From contig JAULJL010000011.1 of assembly GCA_030761205.1 (NCBI GenBank), positions 15,180,501 to 15,244,500 on the forward strand: a DNA stretch of 64,000 bases. The letters run 5' to 3'. Each line of letters starts with the position of its first letter. The stretch's first letter is position 1. Both the position numbers and the translations under genes were made by a program. Below the pieces are notes generated by a model, which saw only the letters and a program-made list of their open reading frames with translations, was not told the DNA's origin and made no database searches. This document shows positions 35,763-45,109 of this stretch, one piece after another. The DNA comes from Fremontodendron californicum (Eukaryota > Streptophyta > Magnoliopsida > Malvales > Malvaceae).

Positions 35763-36129
35763 AAGGCGTTTAAGCCGTTTCTGGACGTAAAACCAGAGGA
35801 AGATGTGAGCCACAATCACAACTACAATAAATGACTTATCAGCTTTTGGTTTGATTTGCAATAACTTTATTTTGGTTTAATTTACGTGTTGTTCGATTTG
35901 TGTAATTATTCTCGTTTTTTTTTTATTTGTCTTTTACGGTTGATTTTTTCTTCTCTTTTTGATTTTCTTCCTGAAATCACGCAAAAATCTTTCGTTAGGT
36001 TAACATTTTCTTCTGACAGGTCAGATACACTTTCGGCGACATTATTACTCTTGTCTGATTCACTACTCAGTCCTCTATATATTACACCATGTACTCATTC
36101 TCTTTCAGGCACTCGAAAAAGGAAAAAAA
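35763..36129 (+). other. Intergenic segment between the two cargo genes
   Basis: It is T-rich and non-coding as far as I can see. The ORF across 35886-36224 is low-complexity Phe/Leu/Ser and is not convincing. A possible small intron (donor ACAG|GTCAGA near 36020, acceptor CTCTTTCAG near 36110) would sit in a 5' leader for the LOG gene. Confidence 0.4.
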
Positions 36130-36778
36130 ATGGAAAGTACTTCGTCCCAGCGCATGAAAAAAAATTTGTGTCTTTGGAGGTGCTTATCCAGGGAAAAATA
36201 ACATATTCGCTGATGAAGCCATAAGAGTTGGAGTAATACTTGCCCAACAAAAGATCCAGTTGATTTATGGAGGCGGTAGTACGGGTTTAATGGGAGCAGT
36301 CGCTACAGCAGCACACGCCGGAGGAAGTCCAGTTCTAGGAATCGTGCCAAAACTATTCACAAGTTTTTGTGGACCTACCGTGGGTAAGGAAATACAAGTC
36401 TGGAGTATCCCTGAACGGATGACAATCATGTACCATTCTGCCGATGCATTCATTGCTTTACCAGGAGGTCTGGGTACATTGGAAGAAATAGCTTGCGTGG
36501 CTTCTTGGTCATCTTTGGTCACAAATAAGAAACCCATTGGTTTGCTTAATATTAATGGTTATTTTAGTAATTTGCTTTCATATTTAGATAATGCTGTGGA
36601 AAATGGATTCATGTTTTCAGAGGCAAGGAGAACCATAATTTCTGCTACAACCATTGAAGATTTACTCAAAAAGCTCCAAGCTTATGAGTATTTATCTGCT
36701 ACGGTTGTTTCGCAAACGCTCGGAAAAAGAAAAAGAGATATGGACGAGCAAGGAGTGGATTGCACTTTGTCTTTGTGA
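36130..36778 (+). CDS. LOG: LOG-like cytokinin riboside 5'-monophosphate phosphoribohydrolase (cargo; start frameshifted)
   Basis: LOG enzymes release active cytokinin base from its nucleotide in the cytosol/nucleus. The main frame is open from 36158 to TGA at 36776-36778 (206 codons). It has KICVFGGAYPGK at the N-terminus, GGGSTGLMG (36269-36295), PERMTIM with the conserved Arg (36416-36418), and the signature PGGLGTLEE (36461-36487). It continues through KKPIGLLNINGY to a basic GKRKRD tail. It covers nearly the whole family length with no introns, although plant LOG genes have several. The likely ATG (36130 or 36154) is in another frame. The two meet at an eight-A run (36157-36164), and an in-frame stop lies at 36155-36157, so one base is out of register. 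No other in-frame ATG precedes GLMG. Confidence 0.85.
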
Positions 36779-37077
36779 CATTATCTAACATTTTGTTTGT
36801 TGTGTCTCAGTTATAATAAGTGATTAGCAACCTCTGCAGGTAATATCTCCTAAATTCTACCTTTAAAATTTGACATTTGGGACAATGCCATATTTTAGTA
36901 GGGGGTAAGGGACATATTTTGCTAATTTAAAAAAAAAAAAAAAATTTGTTGTGTTTTAAGCCATTTAGAAGTATTCATTCTGAACAAGGTCTGAGTAAGG
37001 GAGACTTGAGACATACCTTGTCAGTTTGATTTTAATCTTTTTATGTTTACTTGTTAATTTTTGTTTAGTATTTTAGG
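36779..37077 (+). other. Downstream of LOG with A16 tract
   Basis: A run of 16 A (36929-36944) lies about 150 bp after the LOG stop and may be a poly(A) tail remnant. However, the sequence just before it (GGGACAATGCCATATTTTAG then GGGGG) resembles retroelement 3' sequence, so the origin is ambiguous. Confidence 0.4.
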
Positions 37078-37272
37078 ATTATTTAGGTTGCATGAGTTTG
37101 TTTTGTTTTGAGTCTTAGTTGTTCCTATTCTTATGTTATTAGTTCTTTTCTCTTACACATGATTCTTTCATTTGGGTTAATAGACTTACATTGAGGACAA
37201 TGTAAGAATTAAGTGTGGGGGGGAATGATTTAGGATTTCTTTTATTTTTGTCTACTATTTTTTTTATGAGTC
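37078..37272 (+). repeat. Right copy of direct repeat flanking the cargo
   Basis: It matches 34865-35030 in order: TTAGG.TGCAT.AGTTT, then TAGTTCTTTTCTCTTACA.AT, GACAATGTAAGAATTA, GTGTGGGGGG and GATTTAGGATTT. The two copies bracket the foreign genes. Confidence 0.7.
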
Positions 37273-38736
37273 TTTATTATTATTATTATTATAATTTTTT
37301 TTTTATGTTTTAGTTCCTTTTTAATACAATGATGAGATATGAATTGCATAAGTCTAAAACAGATTTACTAGTGAGAAGATTTTAATGAGAATTGAGCTTG
37401 ATATCAACCTTTTTATGAGCCAATGTTAATATGATATGTTGATTGAGAAAGAAGCATGTTTAGACTTAATCTGACTTGTATAATCATCCTTGTGAGTTTT
37501 TGAGCCTATAATGATTGATGCATTATACAAATCAATCTAATTTCTTTCTTGAGTGCTCTTACGATTACATGATTCTCTAGAACTTGCTTTAGACCTTGTT
37601 GAGACTATATTGATGCATGTGACAACATGAATATGATAGAGGCATTAGGATTTTTAGCCAGGGCCAAACAGCCATCCCTTATTGATGTTCCAAGAGAACA
37701 CACCCCTAGTGAGCCAATTTGAGCCTACATTGAATAAGCTATTTATTTGGTAACCACAACTTACACCTAGCCTAAATATACTTATATCCTTACCCTTGTT
37801 CTAAAGATGGATTATATATTTTGAGACATATTGCAAAAAAAAAGGGATAGTTTTAGTTGAAAATTTGGGTTAGAAACAAAAGATAAGTGTGGGGGAAGAA
37901 AAGAAAAGAAAAAGTCAAGAGAAAAAGAAAGGGATCATTGTTAAATACATTCCCATATTAAAAAAAAAAAATCTTCTCTTGAACTTCTAGTTAAAGTAAA
38001 GAAAAAGATGTTACAAAGTTGGTTAGAATGATGCAAAGGCTCAACATGAATATTTAGCCTATGTTATTATGTGCTTTATAAGAGTTTTGAGAAGTTTTAT
38101 TTTTATGATCTTATTATGTCTCTAAACTCTATGAACTACTTGGAACCTTTGTGATATCTTTATCCTTTTGTTCTTTAACCACATTATAACCCTTTGGCCC
38201 CATTACAACCTTGAATAAAGACCTCTTGATTTATGAAGTTGTATGATCTAAATAGTGGAGAATAGGTGGACAAGCAAGCATATGGTAGAAGTGTTTTCAT
38301 GAGATTGATTGAGTGTAAACACTTTACCACTACTTTAAAGAGTGAAAATCAAGAGAGTATCCCATGTGAGAAGTTGAGATTAAGTTTGAATATGCACTAT
38401 TTTGATTGAAATATGTTATGTTAATATTGGCTTAACTCAAACTATTTACATTCAAGCAAGATTTTTTGTGAATTTCTTTAAGCTATTGATTAGTTTTTAA
38501 GACTTCTCCAATGATTATCTCTAATTTATATTGGAAGGATTAGTTATAATTATTATTTTTAGTTTTTCTTATGTCTTCAATGTTTGTGGGTATCGTCCTA
38601 GTAAACCCTCACGAGACTAAACTCGTCCACTAGGGACACCTAGGGGTTTAAAGGCTTGTGTCACATGCTAAGTGCCACCGTTATTTCCTACGAAAATGGA
38701 TTAGATTAGATTTTCTTATTTTATTTTTATTGAGTC
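37273..38736 (+). other. 3' non-coding region of element 4
   Basis: No gene is seen. The content is typical of Athila-like elements downstream of pol, for example AGTGAGCCAATTTGAGCCT near 37710. Another AAGTGTGGGGG block lies at about 37885. Confidence 0.65.
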
Positions 38737-38755
38737 GTTGCTAGGGACTAGCAAC
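38737..38755 (+). other. Perfect 8-bp hairpin before the PPT of element 4
   Basis: GTTGCTAG, loop GGA, CTAGCAAC. It lies six bases upstream of the PPT. A similar stem is found at this site in many plant Athila-like elements. Confidence 0.7.
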
Positions 38756-38760
38756 AATCT

Positions 38761-38773
38761 AAGTGTGGGGGTG
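38761..38773 (+). other. Polypurine tract of element 4
   Basis: AAGTGTGGGGGTG abuts the TGATAAC start of the right LTR. Confidence 0.85.
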
Positions 38774-40794
38774 TGATAACTCGTATAATTATATAGTTTT
38801 TAGTTATGTTTTATTATTGTTTTGTGTCAAATACGAGTTATTATTGTTCAGTCTAATTGTGTTTATGATCTTTTATATTTTTATGTAATTTGGTGTTTTT
38901 CACAAGTTTCTTTGAGTGATTTCAGATTACTAGAATTAAGGGCAAATCCAGTTCAGTTCCAATTCCGACACCTTTTTCCATATCAGCTATATCTGGAGAT
39001 TCAATGAAGCAATAAGGCTGAAATTTTGACAGTGCAAAGTTAAGAGGCATATATATCTTTTTCATGTTTTACACTTCTTGAAACGAAGTCGTTTTCCCTA
39101 GCGAAATCAACCATCAAGTTGGCTGATGTGCAATGACGTCTGTGCTGACCTGTTTTCGCATTTTGACCATATCGTCCGATCCACATCCGCAAATGAGCTG
39201 ATTCCAATGGATATGGATCAGTAACGGATAGGGGAACATTTGTCTAGAAGACAATGTGATCAGATAAAGCCTCCAATATTGAAGAAATCGACCATCAAGT
39301 TGGCTGATGTGCAATGACGTCTGTGCTGACCTGTTTTCGTATTTTGCCCATATCTTCTTATCCACATCAGTAAATGAGCTGATTCCAACGGCTATGGATC
39401 AGTAACTGATAGGGGAACATTTTTCTAGAAGACCATGTGATCAGATCAGGCCTCCAACATTGACAAAATCGACCATCAAATTGGCTGATCAAAATTGTCA
39501 TACAATATGACGAAAATTGTTAGAAAAATGCACCCACCTATTATACCTACCTTTGAAATTTGTAAAGCTTGTCTCTTGTCATTTAGCCCTCCAAAATGTG
39601 TATAAATAGAGGGCCTTGGATGATTGTAGAGAATCATATTGTACATAGGTAGGATATTAGCCATTGTAATAAAATTCTCTAAGTTTTCTTCTTTTTTCTT
39701 TTCTCTAGTTTTCTTTTTCTTTAGAAAGAGCAAGAGGTTGGATAATTAATATTCTTCTTCTTCTTCTTTCTTTCTTTTATTTTCTTCTTAGATTCTATTT
39801 AATTTTATGTTTATAATGCCTACGCTAGGCTAAACTTCTATTTGGTTAAGGGTGATTTCAAAGCCCTAGACATGTTTTGTGATTGATTTTCAGATTCTAT
39901 CTATCATTAATTTTCTATCAAAGTTGCTTATGTTCTTCTACAAGAATTGTTCATGATGTTGTCTTGATTTATTTAGGTGTACAACTAGATAGATCTTGAT
40001 AATTATCTATTGCTAGTTTAGGAATCTTGATCCGTGTAATTGTCTTGATTTCCTATTCATAAGTGGCAATTTGTGATTAATGATTATGGTCAAGTTTTCA
40101 ATAATTGCAAAGTGGAACATAACCTAAGTTGAACAATCCGAGCTTATGTGTTTGTTGCTTAGATCAACCTATCTTTCTCATCATAAAGCTGCCATTAAAT
40201 TGAATTTAGAGAGCTTATTCTAGGTTGTTTAATGGTTAGAGATTAAATAGAGAGCTTGTTCTATTTAACGACAAACTAAGGAAAGATTGGGATAACAGAG
40301 CTTGTTGTTATCTACGGTTGTTAACTTTGATAGTTGGTTGATATTGATAGATCTGAAATTGATTCTTAATGATGTCTAGTGGTGGAGAATGAAACCTTAA
40401 CCATATTTTTCATATTTGATTCTTCTTACTTACTTGTTTTCTTACTTTTAGTTTGCTTATTTTTAAAAGTATATTTATTTTTATTGGCTGGTTATACCGC
40501 CTAATTTGTATATTAACTTTGTTTTATTTTTATTGGCTGGTTATACCGCCTAATTTAGTATATATATTTTTATTGGCTGGTTATACCGCCTTGCATCTTA
40601 TTCTTAGTATTTACTTTAGTTTAAATCTGGCTTCAAAAACCCCTTTTCTTTTATTGTTCTTGAATTTAAGTTTTAAACTATTAACTTATAAACTAAAACC
40701 CAATCCCTGAGGACTCGACCCTTGCTAACTACTATACTTACAATTTATCTTTTTAGTGCAAGGTTAAATAAGATACACTCTTTTGGGTGCATCA
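38774..40794 (+). repeat. 3' LTR of element 4 (2,021 bp)
   Basis: It is the same length as the left LTR and differs at about 15 positions counted by eye. It has the same duplicated U3 module (TGACGTC at 39134 and 39315) and TATA box (39601-39608). Confidence 0.95.
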
Positions 40795-40799
40795 AGTTT
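40795..40799 (+). other. Target site duplication, right copy (AGTTT)
   Basis: Exact match to 31583-31587. Beyond it the sequence of element 3 resumes. Confidence 0.9.
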
Positions 40800-41250
40800 C
40801 TAAGGAGCTCGAAATTTTTTCAAAAATTTCGTTCCTTGCTCATAGCTTAGACTAGGATCTACATCTTTGCATATTTTGTAGTGAGAATGGTTTATGAAGT
40901 TCAATCATTCATATTCCTTGAAGCATTAGGTCTTTCAAATGGTCTTGGCTCAAGGGGTTTAGGCATAGGAAAGCCCAAAAGAGAGGGGGGAGGGTATTGG
41001 GTCATTTCTAAGAAGGATCATCAATATTCCCAAGACTGTCCATTATTTCATGTGAAAACCCCTTATTATTGTTTACCACAAATTTTCTCAAAGTTTCATT
41101 TATTTTTGCAAATTCAAATTATTACTAAAATATGATGAAGAAAAAACATTTAAATTCAAAATTTATTTATTTCATTTAGATGTCAACATGAGACAAGTGC
41201 TTTCATCATCACAGTGTATAGAACTACATGTATCAGAAATCCTAATATGA
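40800..41250. other. Rearranged segment of element 3
   Basis: No gene is supported. A block near 41180-41200 (ATGTCAACATGAGACAAG) is the reverse complement of a 3'-region block at about 29811-29828. This suggests a local inversion accompanying loss of pol. Confidence 0.4.
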
Positions 41251-42760
41251 TCATGCACCATGTTTCTTATGACACTTGGCTTTCCTATCTTCAAAACTTA
41301 TCGAACCAACATTGATGAGATCCCTGACCTTGTACTTCAAAGCGGGGTAGTTCTCCGTTGAGTGACCTTGATTGCCAGAATGATAATCGCAAAACTCATT
41401 AGCATCATACCAGCTCCGATAAGAGGGCTTCAGAGGCTCTAATTGCATAGGTGTCACAAGGTGATTCTGAATGAGTTGAGGTAGTAGCTCACTATATGAC
41501 ATAGGAATCAGGTCAACCTAATTCCTTGCTCGCTTCTTACTGCCTCTTCGATTATCTCCAGGGGTGTTTGATTGATAGATAGATGTAAATGCTGGTGCAG
41601 CTGCAAGCGTTGGTTGGTAAGGATAAGAACCTTGAGAGACTTTGTTCAGGGTACGGTGGAATAGCTGATACGAGGAGAATTGGGGATATGGGGCGAAATC
41701 TCCCATAACTTGGACATCTTTCTCTTTCTTTTTTGGGCGCCCCATTTCTCTCGGTATTGGATCTCTTACCTCCATCGAATTTCCCGTTCTTGATAGCTTT
41801 CTCAATCATCTCCCTTGAGATTACATATCCGTAAAATTCTTCGTGACATTGCCGACGAGTCTATCGTAGTACAGGGCCCGTAGTGTATTCACAAAAAAGA
41901 CGGTGACTTTCTTCTGTGTCAAAGGTGGTCGTACTTGGGAGGCCATGTCCATCCATCACTGAGCGTATTCTTTGAAACTCTCTGTAGTAATTTTCTTCAT
42001 ATTTTGCAAGGTGAGACAGTCAGGTGCCATATCGGTCACATGCTTGTATTGGCTTAAAAATGCATTAGCCAAATCAATCCAAAAGTGAATCTGATCGTTG
42101 CTCAACTGACTATACCACCTAATTGCGAACCCGTTGAGGTTGTTCTGGAAGCAGTGGATCAAAAGCTTATCATTATCTGTATGGCCCATCATCTTTCGGT
42201 AAAACACTGTGATGTGGGCTGACGGATCGATTGTCCTATCATATTTCTCAAAATTGGGAACCTTGAATTAGGGGGAATGACTAAGTCGGGACCAAGCAAC
42301 GTTCATTCACATCTACACTCCCAAATATATCAGTTTTTTCTAATGCCCGGAGCCTTTCATCTAACAGCTGATATTTCCCTTGGAAATCTGCCGACTCAAC
42401 CTCTTTCATTTCAGCTATTTTCACTTTTTCCTATTCAGTTGGATCATCTAAGGTTAGGATGTTGACAGGATTAACTGTGTTCTAAAAAGACTGGCCATCT
42501 AACATTATGACCATATTCTGACCCTTTGTGCCTTCGACTCTTCTCTGGCGGCCAAGTTTTCAATGTATCCCTTTCCCTTGATCGCGGCGGACACCAACTC
42601 CATTATTTTAGTCTCTTTAGACTCTGCTTGAGATTTTTCCAACTGTTCTCGCAATCCTTCCTGTGCCCTTTCCATTTTTTCCATTCAGGTAGTTTGTTCA
42701 CTCTCCATAGCTCTGGCCTGTATCATAAAGATGCTCAGTACTACTTATACCTCTAATGGA
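41251..42760 (-). pseudogene. gag of element 3 (broken, 3' end lost)
   Basis: On the minus strand a coiled-coil-like N-terminal part (42300-42720) is followed by the gag core (41956-42207: GHTDNDKLLIHCFQNNLNGFAI then FWIDLANAFLSQYKHVTDM). The IEKAIKNGKF block (about 41700-41809) and a zinc-knuckle-like CDYHSGNQGHSTEN (about 41370-41410) follow. Several frame changes interrupt it. After the knuckle the sequence stops matching the family, and no protease or pol follows. It belongs to a subfamily closer to element 5 than to elements 1 and 2. Confidence 0.8.
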
Positions 42761-42789
42761 AATTTCTTCAAAAACTTTTACAGCCAAGC

Positions 42790-43790
42790 CAACTTCTATT
42801 TTATCCCCCCAAATGTATGTCATGATGAATGGGCCATGAATGCAAAATGATGTATGGACACATACAGCGGAAACATGCTTACTGTATATGTTATAAATGC
42901 AACATGATACCCATATGGTGCATGTAAAGAAATAAGAAAAATCAATGCATGGATATATGCGATGAATGACCATGTATGGTCCCAATGCATTTTCCAATGA
43001 ATGATCATATATAATATGAATACAACACGATATAAATATGATGCATGTAGAGAATAAATGATTGACGCAGAGTGTATACAAAGAAATCATGCTGATCATG
43101 TATGCCATGAAAGCAACCTGATGTCAATATGAAAAATTAATGCATGAGTATATATAGAGAAATCATGATGACTATGTATGCCATGAATTTAACCTGAGGT
43201 CAACATGATCTATGTAAAGAAATGAACAAATTAATGCATGAACATATACAGAGAAATCATGCTGACTATGTATGTCATGAATGCAACCTGATGCCAACAT
43301 GATGCATGAAAAGGATAAGCAAATCGATGCATGAACATATACAAAGAAATCATGCTGACTATGTTTGTCATGAATGTGACCTGATGCTAACATGATGCAT
43401 GTACAGAATAAACAAATCAATGCATGAACATATATAGAGAAATCATGCTAACGATGTTTGTCATGAATACGACATGATGCTAACATGATGCATGTAAAGA
43501 ATAAATAAATCAATGCATGAACATATACAAAGAAATCAAGCTTACTATTTTTGTCATGAATGCGACCTGATGCTAACATGATGCATGTAAAGAATAAATA
43601 AACCAATACATGAACATATACAAAGAAATCAAGCTGATTGTGTTTGTCAGGAATGCAACCTGATGTTAACATGATGCATGTGAAGAATAAACAAATCAAT
43701 GCATGGATATACAGAGAAATCATGCTGACTATGCTTGTCATGAATGCAACCTGATGCCAACATGATGCATATTAAGAATAAGCAAAGCAA
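42790..43790 (-). repeat. 93-bp tandem repeat in the leader of element 3
   Basis: About ten units contain GAAATCATGCTGACTATG, TGTCATGAATGCAACCTGATG and ACATGATGCATGTAAAGAATAA. The unit is a multiple of three, so it yields repetitive open frames (HDKHSQHDFFVYVHALICLF type) that are not evidence of a gene. The array lies between PBS and gag, where element 2 has ORF1. Confidence 0.85.
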
Positions 43791-44202
43791 GTAAATAAGT
43801 ACTCTGAAAGTGTTTCACTAGCCCACGCGGATTGTTAATCACGAAGGCTTAGTTACTTTGCTCCCACCTAAAAGGGACGAAATCCGAGTATAGGGCTCAT
43901 GTTATATGCACATGCACGTGTAGTGTGTGAGGAGGAACAACAAACCTTTCACCACCTATTCTACAATCCTTATTCTAAATGCCCCAGCAATTTATTAAAA
44001 CAAAGATCAAGAATAGTGTAATGCATTAACCAACTAGAAAGCAGTAATAATATGCATGCAAATGAACATAATAATAACATTTTGTTGTTTTAAAAAATTC
44101 TCCTTATTTAAAAAAAATTATGGGAAATATAATTAAATACTAAAACTGACAAAACTGAGACTTTTGATAACACACGACTAGTTCTAGGCCTGACTTTCTA
44201 AA
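43791..44202 (-). other. Leader next to PBS of element 3
   Basis: Non-coding. Shares the ACCTATTCTACA..CCTTATTCTAAAT block with the leader of element 2 (21160-21190). Confidence 0.6.
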
Positions 44203-44222
44203 TTTCCCCAGTGGAGTCGCCA
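44203..44222 (-). other. Primer binding site of element 3
   Basis: The minus strand reads TGGCGACTCCACTGGGGAAA, three bases after the LTR end. Confidence 0.8.
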
Positions 44223-45109
44223 AGCTGTCGATACGTGATCCGTTCGTCACCAGGGGACCCGTTACGACTTAATTCCTCTTGAAATATAATGAGGAGTTGT
44301 CTCAACCCTAAAAAATAACAAGTCTCATCGCGAGACATTGCTTGTTAAGTGTGACATTGGGGTAATAGAGGAAAAGACGACTTAATTTCTTTTGAAATAA
44401 AATGAGGGTTTGAAAACAACCTCAAAAAAGAAATGGAGTCGCCACCAATCTTTTTTGGCTAGGTGTGATCGACCACCTATTAAAATCGATTTTATAAAAC
44501 ATTTTAAGATTAATTAAAATATATTTTTTTTAAAAACCAATTTCGAAGTCTACGCTTTAAAACCAGAGAAAACAAAAAAAGGTTCAGGAGTCGGTTACGT
44601 GCGGGAAAGGATTAGCACCCCCACAACGCCCGTATAAAACGGTACCTTATTAATTGTGTGTTATCTCGAGTCTCGGTAAAAAGTCAATTTTGAAACTAGC
44701 ATTTTAAAATACTTCCCATATTGAAGAAAAATAGTCCCATTTTTAGTCAAAAATGATCCGAAATTTATTAACTTAAAATTTTCCTATATTCCCCGGCAAA
44801 ACATAGAAATTTTTATTTATTTAGAAAATCTCCGAATCATTCTCATTTTTTGAAAGAAAGATATTCCATTGTTAATGATAATTGATGATATCCTCCCCAG
44901 CAAACCCAGTAGAGAACTCATGAATTATTTTAACTCGGGAATATCCTTATTTTGAAAAAAATGTTATTTGTTTTTCGTGTATTTCGAAAATCATAGAAAA
45001 TGATAATGAATATGCAAAATGGTACTAAGATAAAGATTAAATGAGCATGCATATTTACCATGGTATGACAAACATTTTATTATCACATCGTAAAAGAAAT
45101 TATGACATA

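Larger units (their letters stand above)
31588..40794 (+). mobile_element. Element 4: young Athila-like LTR element carrying cargo genes
   Basis: This is a complete LTR unit of 9,207 bp. It has two 2,021-bp LTRs (TGATAAC...GTGCATCA), a PBS matching tRNA-Asp, a PPT and a perfect 5-bp target duplication, and it is inserted in the 3' region of element 3. The internal region has a truncated gag-like ORF but no RT, RNase H or integrase, so it must move in trans. Between gag and the 3' non-coding region lie two foreign genes, a Betaflexiviridae-like nucleic-acid-binding protein and a LOG-like enzyme. About 15 differences between the LTRs by eye (roughly 0.7%) imply a recent insertion. Confidence 0.9.

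Noticed and set aside
35294..35815. Minus-strand ORF of 173 codons opposite the virus-like gene
   Set aside because: It is the antisense shadow of the 35226-35762 frame. It has no motif and poor composition for a protein.
35886..36224. Plus-strand 112-codon ORF between the cargo genes
   Set aside because: Phe/Leu/Ser-rich low complexity. It overlaps the probable LOG start in another frame and has no family match.
31588..40794. Two independent solo LTRs with a host LOG gene between them
   Set aside because: The 5-bp target duplication is found only outside the pair, the left LTR is followed by a PBS and the right LTR is preceded by a PPT, so this is one element.
40881..41135. Plus-strand 84-codon ORF right of element 4
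   Set aside because: No recognisable family. It sits in rearranged non-coding sequence of element 3 and opposes the element strand.
43172..43741. Repetitive minus-strand ORFs in the 93-bp array
   Set aside because: They arise because the repeat unit is a multiple of three. They are low complexity with no recognisable fold, and are kept only as a note on the repeat.
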